A DNA stretch of 64,000 bases, taken from NCBI RefSeq assembly GCF_030409315.1, contig NZ_JAUFPS010000036.1, positions 1-64,000 of the forward strand. Reading direction: 5' to 3'. The notes below the pieces were generated by a model. It was given only the letters and a program-made list of their open reading frames with translations. It did no database searches and was not told where the DNA came from. Numbering within the stretch: position 1 is the stretch's first letter; each line of letters starts with the position of its first letter. Positions 16,981 to 24,487 of this stretch are shown here, in pieces. Origin of the DNA: Mucilaginibacter flavus (GTDB lineage: Bacteria; Bacteroidota; Bacteroidia; Sphingobacteriales; Sphingobacteriaceae). A program made the position numbers and the translations under genes.

Positions 16981-17059
16981 CGGTTAACTCTTTACTCTTT
17001 TTTCCATTTTTCCCTTTTGCAACCATCGGGCGCAAAAGGCAAGTTTGCCCGGTGCCGTA

Positions 17060-17145
17060 GGCATCCGGGATGTTTTTGTGGCAACAAAAACACAAACTTG
17101 CTCCTTACAAGCGAATAAAAAACCGCTATCCCGCAAGCGGGAATA
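17060..17145. other. Candidate origin of transfer
   Basis: Just upstream of the MobC-relaxase operon is a non-coding stretch. It holds a perfect inverted repeat gtttttgt / acaaaaac (17072-17079, 17084-17091), then acaaacttgctccttacaagcg with its own CTTG/CAAG dyad, then a second hairpin tcccgc / gcggga (17129-17142). Dense dyads directly before mobC are the usual layout of MOBP oriT regions. No nic consensus could be verified. Confidence 0.5.
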
Positions 17146-17174
17146 GTCGGTATATCTGCATAACTCAAACTGCA

Positions 17175-17489
17175 TTAAAAGCCGTTGGCTTTTAAGCCAT
17201 CCGGCCAATAAATCAAGCTGCCATTTGCAGGGTGAAAAGATGGCTGATAACGGATGTAACCATACTCGTCTAATTCCCTGATGCACTTGTGATAAGTCGC
17301 AATTGAAGCGATCTTTGAAAATGCCATTACCGTTTTTCGAGTGACGGAAAAAGGGCTAACAAAGCCGTCTCGCTGCCAAAAAATAAATAAAGACGTGAAC
17401 AAGCTTACATGGGTTGCAAGTACCCGCTCGTCCGTTCCCATGCGTTTAATAATGTCGCTGTAACCATTTAATTCTTTTGAGATAATCAT
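17175..17489 (-). CDS. Small helix-turn-helix protein of the element
   Basis: The 104-residue protein has a winged-helix-like layout (TVMAFSKIASIATYHKCIRELDEYGYIRYQPS). It overlaps the upstream HTH gene by 4 bases (17486-17489). It probably belongs to the excision/mobilization control set. Confidence 0.65.
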   Translation of the reverse strand: MIISKELNGYSDIIKRMGTDERVLATHVSLFTSLFIFWQRDGFVSPFSVTRKTVMAFSKIASIATYHKCIRELDEYGYIRYQPSFHPANGSLIYWPDGLKANGF

Positions 17490-17746
17490 TGTCCGTTCCC
17501 CTCTAATACCTTATTGATGTCCTCTAACTTGTAATACATGATGCTTCCCATTTTGGTAAAGCGTAACGTCCCGTTGATGCGCAGGTTCTGTAAGGTGCCT
17601 GGTGATATATTCAGCATCTTTCTTACCTCACTGCTTTTCAGCCATTTCTTAGGCTGGCTCTGTCCCGGCTGTACAATCTGTTTGATCTCTTTTAATAAAT
17701 CTTCCAACCGCCTCAAATCCTCTTTGGTGACCAATTCCACATTCAT
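17486..17746 (-). CDS. Excisionase-like helix-turn-helix protein
   Basis: The 86-residue protein has a MerR/Xis-like motif WLKSSEVRKMLNISPGTLQNLRINGTLRFTKMGSIMYY, with an N-terminal helix before it. Such proteins direct excision or regulate mobilization in Bacteroidota elements. It overlaps the next gene by 4 bases and follows a second HTH gene by 14 bases. Confidence 0.8.
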   Translation of the reverse strand: MNVELVTKEDLRRLEDLLKEIKQIVQPGQSQPKKWLKSSEVRKMLNISPGTLQNLRINGTLRFTKMGSIMYYKLEDINKVLEGNGQ

Positions 17747-17760
17747 CTGTAATCCTCCTT

Positions 17761-18030
17761 TTAATCTTTAATAGTTTGTTGCATGGCATTGAGTACCTCA
17801 CTTTTTTTGAAGTACACCCGTTTATGCAGGCGCAAATAGGGTAAGCCTTTTTTCATCCAATCGGTAAGTGTTACCAGTGACACGCCGAGTTCGGCGGCAA
17901 GCTCCTGCTTGGATAGAAGTTTTTCTGAATCCTGCGGCTGGCTGCCGCCTGTTTTAAAGTGGTCTTGTAGTTCTGCCCTTACTGCCTCGCGTATGCATTG
18001 GCTTAGGGCATTTGTGCTGAATATTTCCAT
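17761..18030 (-). CDS. Excisionase-family DNA-binding protein
   Basis: The 89-residue protein has LLSKQELAAELGVSLVTLTDWMKKGLPYLRLHKRVYFKKSEV, a classical excisionase-type HTH. It heads the group of three small HTH genes (18030 down to 17175). Upstream, a hairpin accacgc / gcgtggt lies at 18079-18098 in the leader. Confidence 0.85.
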   Translation of the reverse strand: MEIFSTNALSQCIREAVRAELQDHFKTGGSQPQDSEKLLSKQELAAELGVSLVTLTDWMKKGLPYLRLHKRVYFKKSEVLNAMQQTIKD

Positions 18031-18205
18031 AGTCTTTGATTTTGGTTCAAAGGAATAGGGAAAATGTGCTTTTTCGTTACCACGCAGATTCGCGTGGTTA
18101 AATTGGAGTGGTTTGAGTTAAGTTGAAATACCGCTCAATTAACTCATTATCAATAAAATGATAGATGATATCATACGGAGGGGCAAAGCAAGAAAACGAG
18201 TTACA

Positions 18206-18964
18206 TCAGCTTCGCTTTTTCGCTTCAACTATTTGAAAAAGCTGTGATTTAGCGGGAACGGCTGCGGATCTCCCGCTGGGTTCATCGGGGTTGCCGGGGA
18301 AATATCGCCGTATGGTTTCAAACTTAATTTCCTTATTGCCATGTCTGAAATTTTTACAGATCATCTTTGTCCAGACGGTTTGGGTTTGTGAAAATACAAG
18401 TTCCTTACCATTCAATTCTAAGCCCTGCATCTTCTTTGCGAGGTCAACAACGGTCAAAAGATAGCCCTCCTGGATATTAATAAAGTCTTCGGTTTCTAAT
18501 TTCCTCGCGGCTTTAAGTTCTTCTTTTAGTTCGGCATTTTGTTCTTTCAGGCTCCTGATTTCGCCCTCTTTATCTGCAATTATTTCGTCTTTGGTTCGGC
18601 CTGTATTCCATTGATCAATGGTTTTAAGGTAGGCTAAGAAACTTTTTAAATGCTGCTTATTTCTGAACTCCATTGCGTGCCTGGAAGTGTAACGGTTTTT
18701 TACTTTCAGTTCCGCAGTGGCATCGTCAATTATTTCCCATATGTGTGTGAAAAATTCTTTTTCTTCGGCATCCGGATAAAGCTTTAGAAAATAATCGAGA
18801 TGATATTGATAAAAAGCGGGAAACTCGGCTTCCTGCTTATCATATAACCTATACAAAAAATGATTGTCTTCGTTATCTTTTGGCCAAAACAAGGGGCGGC
18901 CTATATCATTTGTGTCTTTGGAAAAATCTGTCCAGTGGCGATGTTTGAAATATTTTGCTCTCAT
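18206..18964 (-). CDS. Hypothetical coiled-coil protein of the element
   Basis: The 252-residue protein (ATG at 18964; an in-frame ATG at 18991 adds 9 residues) has an aromatic N-terminal half, a central coiled coil (residues about 125-160, rich in KEGEIRSLKEQNAELKEEL-type heptads) and a basic C-terminus. I recognise no family. Its position between excisionase genes and the transposase fusion suggests an element-specific regulatory or replication function, but no evidence fixes it. Confidence 0.55.
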   Translation of the reverse strand: MRAKYFKHRHWTDFSKDTNDIGRPLFWPKDNEDNHFLYRLYDKQEAEFPAFYQYHLDYFLKLYPDAEEKEFFTHIWEIIDDATAELKVKNRYTSRHAMEFRNKQHLKSFLAYLKTIDQWNTGRTKDEIIADKEGEIRSLKEQNAELKEELKAARKLETEDFINIQEGYLLTVVDLAKKMQGLELNGKELVFSQTQTVWTKMICKNFRHGNKEIKFETIRRYFPGNPDEPSGRSAAVPAKSQLFQIVEAKKRS

Positions 18965-19014
18965 AGTTGCGCTGCTTTGTACTATTAACAATTAGCCACC
19001 CGATATTGTTATTT

Positions 19015-21813
19015 TCATTGACTGATACCCAAGTAGTCTTTTAAATCAACCCATCCAGTGTGCTTATATTCTTTCTCTGGCACACTTGGAATAAATTTTG
19101 GACGTTGACCACTGGCTAACCATGTAGCATATTCTTGCCTGTTTTTTAAATGTAGTTTCCTCATGAATGTCCGCGCCTTAACAAAAGGTAGAAAGTCAAA
19201 CCCGAGCCAATCATGCCAATCAACCCATCCACTCTTTAAATAGGTTACCTGCGGATTAGAAGGAATAAATGACGGGCGCTTTCCTTCCCGCTTCCATTCT
19301 GTCCATTCAGTTTGCCTTTCAAACCTTAAACGGTGAACATATAGTTTCGCTTGTTCAAATGGGAGAAAGCTCGGTAATACTTCCGGCGGTACGTTTTCCC
19401 AAATCCCTTTCTTTTTTTGTAAAAAGCTAAGAAATGAGATATTACGATAACGACAAGTCTGCGCAACCGTCAGCATTTCTAAATATTCGGTAATACCTTT
19501 AACATGCATTTGCCCTTTTACCCCACGCCGATGCTGGGCGAACGCTTTAACCGCTGCTTCAGCATTATTATTATTCCAGGGAACATTATCATTGTGCAAG
19601 AAAGTCCATAGCTGTTGCCAATGCTTTTTAAACCGTTTAGCATATTTGCTTGCAATTTCGCTTTTATGATTTCTTTCGACAAACCCTTTATAAAAACTAT
19701 CTGTGTCTTTAACATGCTTATTCAACTGGCTTTGCCTTAGACCATATTTGTCAATAGTTTCAACAATTTTTCGCATCAGTTGATTAAAGGCGGGAACCAT
19801 CGCGTTATACTCCTGGTCAAACTGATTTTTAAACAGGTCATCGTTCAAATCCCTGATTAGGTGGATGAGGCATTTTTGACTTTTAACATTTAATGTTTCA
19901 TAACCGGGATAAAAATCAGAAACAATAATACCACGATAATCTTTCAATAATTGTTGTAAAAACCCAACTTCTCTCGTAGATGCATAATGATAAAATACGG
20001 TATGTGTCGTCGCAAATACCCATACATATCCCGATTCTCTTGAAAGTTTAATGGTGGTTTCATCTATGTGAATGACCGGGCTATTCAATACAATAGTTTT
20101 GATATACACCGCAGTTGATGTCCATGTTTTATTCCACCACCTGTTTTTATACATGACCAAATACATCGGGCTGACCCATATATGATAGTGTTCCTGTATC
20201 AGTTTACTGATCATCTCATTACTGATATGAAAATTGACATAATAATCCAGTACAAGTGCAAATAGATTGTCCCCATAGTGCATAATGCGCAGCGTTTTGT
20301 TCATGGTTTTCTTGCCGCATTTAGCGCACTTAGCCGTACCAGAGCGATATTCTGTTACGTGAGTTCTTATACCTGTAGCCGTAAATTTAAGATCGGTTTG
20401 CACGACTGCTGATTTGGTATCATGGCTTTGATATAGTTTGTTATGGCCACATCCGGGACATGATTTAAGAGGCGGCATAATAACTATTTCGTTGATCTTT
20501 TTTGGTCGCCATGCCATGTGTCCCTGACCCAATTGTTCAGGTCTTTCCCTTGGTGAGCTGCCGGACGGGGCTTGTCTTTTCAATTCATTGCGCCAATAGA
20601 TTTTGTTGCGTTGGTAATCAAAATAGGCCGCTTTAGTAATCAATTGAAAATCTTCGCCAAATTCACGGTTATGTTGCAAATGGTAAGGAGTGTGCTTTTT
20701 CATTTCTGCAACCTGCTGAACATTTTCGTGTTTACCGTCTGAAGCCAGTCTAAGGAACCATTGATGAATTACGTGTAATGCCCTGCAATCATCCAGGTTA
20801 TATTCGAGCAATTTTTCTTTCCAGTTATTTCCACCTGTTTCCTCCCATTGCTTTCGCCAATGCATACTTAAAACCCCATCAGCTTCAGGGACGCTCCATT
20901 TAAAATTGAGATAGTATGCTAACTCTTTCAGGCTATTACTGTAGGTTGGCGGGTAAACATGAGTGCGCAGATAACCTAACAGGTTAACCATTCTCTTCTC
21001 GATAAGTGGCCAATATTTTGATAGTGGTGATTTTTTCGCAGCAAGTTTTAAAGCTTTGGTTTCATAGCTTCCGTAATGATAGATTTCCGCATCGGGGTAT
21101 TGAATAAGTAGTTTAAAAAGATAATTAAAATTGACTTGTTCATTCTCCTTGTTATCTGACCATAAAGAAAAAGTCTCCGCTGGTTTATCGTGCCTTATGA
21201 TTACTCCGCCTAACAGGTAAATATGCTCCTCGTTTTCTGTACCCTCAAAATCTAAGTAAATTGAAACAGCCTTGACATTCAAAGCAGGCGGTTGAATTAC
21301 AAAGGTTTTTTGTTCACGGATAGCTAAAGCTTTTAATTCCCATAAATAACTACTTTGTGGGTTTGGCGCGCGTCTTCGCCTCGGTTTGAACAGGTAAGAC
21401 AGTTGCGTTATTGTGGTAATACCTTTATTGTGATATTTCAGCATTGATTTTGTGGTTATGCTGGGTAATAGGCTAATACAATCCCGTTCCTTTAATTTAC
21501 TATGGCACTTATTTTTAAACTGGCAAGCCGGACAATGAAGGTTCTTGTAAAAAGTCGGCGGAGCGTCTTTATTTAGTAGTTTGTCGGTATCAGCTAATAG
21601 TTGGATCGCCTGCTTATGGTTTTTAGTTACTTTAACGATTTGATCTTGAGTTATAGCATTTGTTGGTTGGCTAATTTGCAAGGCTAAAACCGTGATTGGA
21701 TTTAGGTCGGTGCGTGAAGGTCTGGCCGGTGCCGAAATTTCCTGTTTTGATAGAAGCCATGCTTTATAGGAGCAATGAAGCATAGCCTCTAAGATGTTGG
21801 GTTGAGGATGCAT
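19015..21813 (-). CDS. Fusion: degenerate TM0106/Cas4-like module, DEDD exonuclease, IS66-like transposase, C-terminal repeats
   Basis: The 932-residue protein has an unusual order. Residues 14-112 keep the cysteine set of Cas4/TM0106-type Fe-S nucleases (Cys14, Cys94, 97, 103, 112), but the RecB catalytic core between Cys14 and Cys94 is missing. An RNase H-like DEDD exonuclease follows (DFE at 188-190, YNLDDCRA with Asp341/342). Next come a zinc ribbon (Cys452/455/496/499) and an IS66-type DDE core (Asp584 in HIDET, Asp633 in VSDFYPGY, Glu752 in NNNNAEAAVKAF). The C-terminus has two copies (816-870, 875-930) of a repeat ending IPSxPxxxYxxxGWxxxxDxLG, as in phage-integrase repeat units. No IS66 accessory genes or clear terminal repeats flank it. 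Confidence 0.8.
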   Translation of the reverse strand: MHPQPNILEAMLHCSYKAWLLSKQEISAPARPSRTDLNPITVLALQISQPTNAITQDQIVKVTKNHKQAIQLLADTDKLLNKDAPPTFYKNLHCPACQFKNKCHSKLKERDCISLLPSITTKSMLKYHNKGITTITQLSYLFKPRRRRAPNPQSSYLWELKALAIREQKTFVIQPPALNVKAVSIYLDFEGTENEEHIYLLGGVIIRHDKPAETFSLWSDNKENEQVNFNYLFKLLIQYPDAEIYHYGSYETKALKLAAKKSPLSKYWPLIEKRMVNLLGYLRTHVYPPTYSNSLKELAYYLNFKWSVPEADGVLSMHWRKQWEETGGNNWKEKLLEYNLDDCRALHVIHQWFLRLASDGKHENVQQVAEMKKHTPYHLQHNREFGEDFQLITKAAYFDYQRNKIYWRNELKRQAPSGSSPRERPEQLGQGHMAWRPKKINEIVIMPPLKSCPGCGHNKLYQSHDTKSAVVQTDLKFTATGIRTHVTEYRSGTAKCAKCGKKTMNKTLRIMHYGDNLFALVLDYYVNFHISNEMISKLIQEHYHIWVSPMYLVMYKNRWWNKTWTSTAVYIKTIVLNSPVIHIDETTIKLSRESGYVWVFATTHTVFYHYASTREVGFLQQLLKDYRGIIVSDFYPGYETLNVKSQKCLIHLIRDLNDDLFKNQFDQEYNAMVPAFNQLMRKIVETIDKYGLRQSQLNKHVKDTDSFYKGFVERNHKSEIASKYAKRFKKHWQQLWTFLHNDNVPWNNNNAEAAVKAFAQHRRGVKGQMHVKGITEYLEMLTVAQTCRYRNISFLSFLQKKKGIWENVPPEVLPSFLPFEQAKLYVHRLRFERQTEWTEWKREGKRPSFIPSNPQVTYLKSGWVDWHDWLGFDFLPFVKARTFMRKLHLKNRQEYATWLASGQRPKFIPSVPEKEYKHTGWVDLKDYLGISQ

Positions 21814-21846
21814 GTGATTCGTTTTGATTTAAACGATCACATGCAT
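21808..21846. promoter_or_regulatory. Palindrome overlapping the start codon of the transposase fusion
   Basis: atgcatgtgattcgttt (21808-21824) is complementary to aaacgatcacatgcat (21831-21846) except for one extra T. The start codon of the gene (21811-21813, minus) lies in one arm. As RNA it would bury the start codon; as DNA it would be an operator on the transcription start. Either gives tight control of the fusion protein. Confidence 0.65.
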
Positions 21847-21903
21847 TTAATTTATATGGGTTAAAGTGGCTGAATTTTATAATAACAGGTCAATAGCCAG
21901 GTA

Positions 21904-22437
21904 TTATTCGTTATCATAAGTTTTATAACCGATTCTTTTACGTTCCTGGGGTTCTTGCTTTTTATCAATTAATTCATCAAGGTATCTAAACACTATTTCC
22001 ATATTCTTGTCCTGATTATCAAGCTTAGATTTTATCTTTTCAATGGCTAACCAAACTTCAGTTTGCTCGGCATAGACCTCCCTTAGTCTAACAAAAACGT
22101 CTATAATCCGAATGCTTACCTGTACAGCGCTTTCACTTTTGAGCACATTAGACAACATTAAGATGCCATGTTCGGTAAAAACAAAAGGCAGATATTTGGA
22201 GTGTTCGCCTTTCTTTAAGGTCGCATTTTGCGACCTTAGAAGTTCATTTTCTTCTTTTGTGAGTTCAAACATATAGTGGTTTGGGAATCTATTAAGATTT
22301 CTATTAACCTGTTGCTTAAGCTTTTTGGTTTCTGTACCATACAATTCCGCCAAATCTTTATCAAGCATTACTTTTTGTCCTCTGATGTAAAATATCTTAG
22401 TCATGATGACTTCATCAGGTATAATTTGATTTTCCAT
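21904..22437 (-). CDS. ORF6N-domain DNA-binding protein
   Basis: The 177-residue protein has the ORF6N/KilA-N signature: IFYIRGQKVMLDKDLAELYG, then NRNLNRFP, then YLPFVFTEHGILMLSNVLKS. The tail is helical and charged. These proteins occur widely in phages and mobile elements and probably bind DNA as regulators. A strong palindrome sits 29 bases upstream of the start, and the same palindrome core recurs inside the gene. Confidence 0.9.
   Translation of the reverse strand: MENQIIPDEVIMTKIFYIRGQKVMLDKDLAELYGTETKKLKQQVNRNLNRFPNHYMFELTKEENELLRSQNATLKKGEHSKYLPFVFTEHGILMLSNVLKSESAVQVSIRIIDVFVRLREVYAEQTEVWLAIEKIKSKLDNQDKNMEIVFRYLDELIDKKQEPQERKRIGYKTYDNE
22216..22238. promoter_or_regulatory. Operator-like palindrome inside the ORF6N coding region
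   Basis: taaggtcgca, 3 bases, tgcgacctta (22216-22225, 22229-22238). The geometry is identical to the operator upstream of the gene (22470-22479, 22483-22492), with one symmetric base change. It encodes residues near 67-75 (LRSQNATLKKG region). Confidence 0.65.
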
Positions 22438-22465
22438 TTTAAATTTATTGAATGATTAATGAAAT

Positions 22466-22496
22466 TCTCTAAGGTCACAATTTGTGACCTTAGAGA
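22466..22496. promoter_or_regulatory. Palindromic operator upstream of the ORF6N gene
   Basis: tctctaaggtcacaa (22466-22480), one T, ttgtgaccttagaga (22482-22496): 15-base perfect arms. It lies between the integrase stop and the ORF6N start, so it may also act as an integrase 3' structure. Most likely it is the autoregulatory site of the ORF6N protein. Confidence 0.7.
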
Positions 22497-22504
22497 TAAT
22501 AAAA

Positions 22505-23722
22505 TTAAATTGCAGCGTATTTCTGTCTAATGGCGGCCATGTCCTGGCTAACTTTTAAATCCAATATTTTAGCGTAGTGCTGCGTAGTTTTAATATTGGT
22601 ATGACCTAACATCTTGCTTACACTCTCTATAGGCACACCGTTGGATAGTGTAACGGTGGTGGCAAAAGTATGTCGGGCAATGTGAAAAGTCAATGGTTTA
22701 TCTATGCCGCAGATACCAGCAATTTCCTTTAAATAGGCATTCATTTTTTGATTGGTACTTACCGGAAGTGCTTTACCTAAATTACTGCAAACTGGATTAT
22801 CTGTATATTTATCAAGTAGGGCTAAGGCTGATGGTAATAATGGAATACGGCTTGGGGTGTCTGTTTTTTTGCGTTTTGTGAATATCCACATTTCTCCATC
22901 CAGACCTTTGACAATTTCGTTGCGTTTGAGCTTGTTTACATCAGCATAAGCTAAACCCGTAAAACAGCAAAATAAAAAAATGTCTCTTACCTGGTTTAAG
23001 CGCTCTGTTGAAAATACTTTGTCAGCCATAGCTCGCAAATCATCTCCATTTAGGAAAATCCTGTCAACCTGCTTAATCCTTATTTTGTAATTGATAAATG
23101 GGTCTTTATCTAACCATCCGCTTGATAAGCAAATACCAACGATTTTTTTGAAATTCTTTATGTATTTAAAAGCAGAGTTATTAGCGCAATTGCGTTCTGA
23201 ACGGAGGTAAAACTCGTAATTGGCAATAAAATCGTGGTCGATTTTTTTAATATCTATATCCGACACTTTGTATTGCCACTGCAAATATTCTTGTGTATGT
23301 TTCAGTGAGGTTTGATAACGAATCGATGTACCTGCGGCATATTCTTTACCAACTAATGTGGCAATTTTCTTGTTATGGTCTTTAAATATGTCCATAAGCA
23401 TTCTTGTTTTTTCGCCTTTACCTAATAATTTATCCCTAAGAATTTCAGCGGTAATACTGCTTTTTACTTCGGTCAATTGACTGTGCGCTTCATACACTTG
23501 TTTTTGCAAAGTGTCTAAATAGGCGTTAAAGGATTTAGTGTCTTCTTTAGTTCCTTTTAATCTGCCAGCAATGCTGTTCCATAGGCTGGGATCACATTCG
23601 CGCCCGGTGGTAGTTTCCGAACGCTTACCGTTTACAGTAATACGCAGATAAATTGGCACGGTGCCACTTTGATAGTTCTTTGGCTTTTTTAAATAAAAAA
23701 GCAAGCTGAAATTAGTTTTCAT
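22505..23722 (-). CDS. Tyrosine recombinase (integrase) of the element
   Basis: The 405-residue protein has an N-terminal arm-binding domain, SAM-like core-binding domain (about 110-205) and catalytic domain with HIAR (His347, Arg350), GHTNIKTTQHY (His374, Tyr383) and a beta-hairpin Lys near 286. At the first Arg position the motif reads TGLAYAD (Ala258); loss of Arg I is also known for IntDOT-type enzymes of Bacteroidota. It lies beside the right att site and would insert the element at the tmRNA 3' end. It is read away from the tmRNA junction into the element. Confidence 0.95.
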   Translation of the reverse strand: MKTNFSLLFYLKKPKNYQSGTVPIYLRITVNGKRSETTTGRECDPSLWNSIAGRLKGTKEDTKSFNAYLDTLQKQVYEAHSQLTEVKSSITAEILRDKLLGKGEKTRMLMDIFKDHNKKIATLVGKEYAAGTSIRYQTSLKHTQEYLQWQYKVSDIDIKKIDHDFIANYEFYLRSERNCANNSAFKYIKNFKKIVGICLSSGWLDKDPFINYKIRIKQVDRIFLNGDDLRAMADKVFSTERLNQVRDIFLFCCFTGLAYADVNKLKRNEIVKGLDGEMWIFTKRKKTDTPSRIPLLPSALALLDKYTDNPVCSNLGKALPVSTNQKMNAYLKEIAGICGIDKPLTFHIARHTFATTVTLSNGVPIESVSKMLGHTNIKTTQHYAKILDLKVSQDMAAIRQKYAAI

Positions 23723-23747
23723 AATGTTTTAACATTAAAAAGTGAAA

Positions 23748-23797
23748 CAAAATTAAGCTTGCAATCACATCTGTACAAGATGTTCAAAATTTGAACA
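23748..23797 (-). promoter_or_regulatory. Integrase promoter with adjacent palindrome
   Basis: On the minus strand TTG (23776-23778) is followed by 20 bases and TAATTTTG (23748-23755), a good Bacteroidota promoter giving a leader of about 20 bases. Immediately upstream is the palindrome TGTTCAAA-a-TTTGAACA (23781-23797), placed where an activator or repressor would bind. Confidence 0.65.
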
Positions 23798-23827
23798 GCT
23801 TGATTATCAAAGCAATAAGTCGATTTG

Positions 23828-23865
23828 GTGAGTAAGGAATATCTAAAACTTACTCACCGAATTAC
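23828..23865. repeat. Element-end repeats, possible integrase arm sites (right)
   Basis: The 17-mer cttactcaccgaattac (23849-23865) repeats the left-end copy at 678-694. An inverted copy of its core, ggtgagtaag, lies at about 23827-23836. Position between integrase and att fits arm-type binding sites. Confidence 0.5.
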
Positions 23866-23910
23866 GCTCCTTTTTATTGCGAAATGGTGAATAATATAGT
23901 CATTTGACTA

Positions 23911-23949
23911 AAAAACAAAAGCCTGCAATCATTTGATTTGCAGGCTTTT
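23911..23949 (-). terminator. Terminator now serving tmRNA
   Basis: The stem aaaagcctgcaa (23917-23928) / ttgcaggctttt (23938-23949) is followed on the minus strand by a T-rich run. It lies about 25 bases after the tmRNA 3' end and was brought in by the element. Confidence 0.85.
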
Positions 23950-23971
23950 AGTTTGTTTTAACATTGAACTT

Positions 23972-23989
23972 AGTGGAGCCGGAGGGATT
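23972..23989. other. Right attachment site within the tmRNA 3' end
   Basis: This copy of the 18-bp repeat forms the acceptor-stem/T-arm end of the intact tmRNA. The integration restores a complete tmRNA sequence. Confidence 0.9.
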
Positions 23990-24339
23990 CGAACCCTCGT
24001 CCAAACATGGTATAAGGTAAGCTTTCTACATGCTTAGCTTCTGTTTAATTGTCGGGAACGGGAAGGTCAGTCGCTTACCTGTACCGTGTTCCGTAGATGC
24101 TTTATCTCGCCCGCTTATCACACCCTAAGCAGGCCAGTTTCATTTTTCGATGCCCCGATTGCCGATCCAATGAAACGCAAAACCGGCGGGACAAAAGCTA
24201 TGCTAATTCTAAATTAGGCAGCTAAGGCGTAGTTATTTTCGCCATTTGTAAGTTTGAGCGTTCAGATTAAAGCGCTAATTCACCCAACGCGCTGCATGCT
24301 TACCTACTTATCTCCATCCTGTCAATTCCGGTCGACCCC
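23974..24339 (-). ncRNA. ssrA: Transfer-messenger RNA (tmRNA)
   Basis: The acceptor stem pairs 5' GGGGTCG (from 24339) with 3' CGGCTCC (ending before the discriminator A at 23974). The T arm reads GAGGGTTCGAATCCCTC. CCA is not encoded. The tag frame is AAT GGC GAA AAT AAC TAC GCC TTA GCT GCC TAA, giving NGENNYALAA and matching the GENNYALAA-type tag of Bacteroidota. tmRNA rescues stalled ribosomes with SmpB. The total of 366 bases is normal. Its 3' end is the integration site of the element. Confidence 0.95.
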
Positions 24340-24383
24340 ATTTTAGTTTGCAGTTCCCGGTGGGCAGTTTGCAGTTAAGGGTA

Positions 24384-24391
24384 CAAATGTA
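24384..24391 (-). promoter_or_regulatory. Candidate -7 box of the tmRNA promoter
   Basis: TACATTTG on the minus strand, 45 bases before the mature tmRNA 5' end, matches TAnnTTTG. No convincing -33 box was found. Repeats of tttgcagtt surround it. Confidence 0.45.
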
Positions 24392-24487
24392 AATAAAAAG
24401 TTGGCAGTATTAAGTTTGCAGTTTGCAATATTTAATATTGTTGGTTTTTAATGAACGCTTTAATCCGCAACCTGCTAAATTTACCTC

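Larger units (their letters stand above)
608..23989. mobile_element. Integrative mobilizable element inserted in ssrA (tmRNA), about 23.4 kb
   Basis: The boundaries are an 18-bp perfect direct repeat (608-625 and 23972-23989) that equals the 3' end of the tmRNA gene. Next to the right copy is a tyrosine recombinase (22505-23722). Inside are a MOBP-type relaxase, a MobC-like protein, three small helix-turn-helix proteins and a candidate oriT, but no VirB/Tra-type secretion genes, so transfer would need a helper conjugation system. Cargo genes fill 1171-14503 and backbone genes 14621-23722. Integration at tmRNA 3' ends is well established for tyrosine-recombinase islands. The element ends are directly visible; its mobility is inferred. 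Confidence 0.9.

Noticed and set aside
16984..17286. A 100-residue minus-strand frame over the candidate oriT
   Set aside because: It overlaps the better HTH gene (17175-17489), has odd composition and covers a dense set of dyads, so it is more likely non-coding.
19015..21813. Standard IS66 insertion sequence
   Set aside because: No tnpA/tnpB-type accessory genes, no clear terminal inverted repeats and the protein is nearly twice the usual length.
1..23989. CRISPR array associated with the Cas4-like domain
   Set aside because: No regularly spaced direct repeats are present; the Cas4-like module is part of the transposase fusion.
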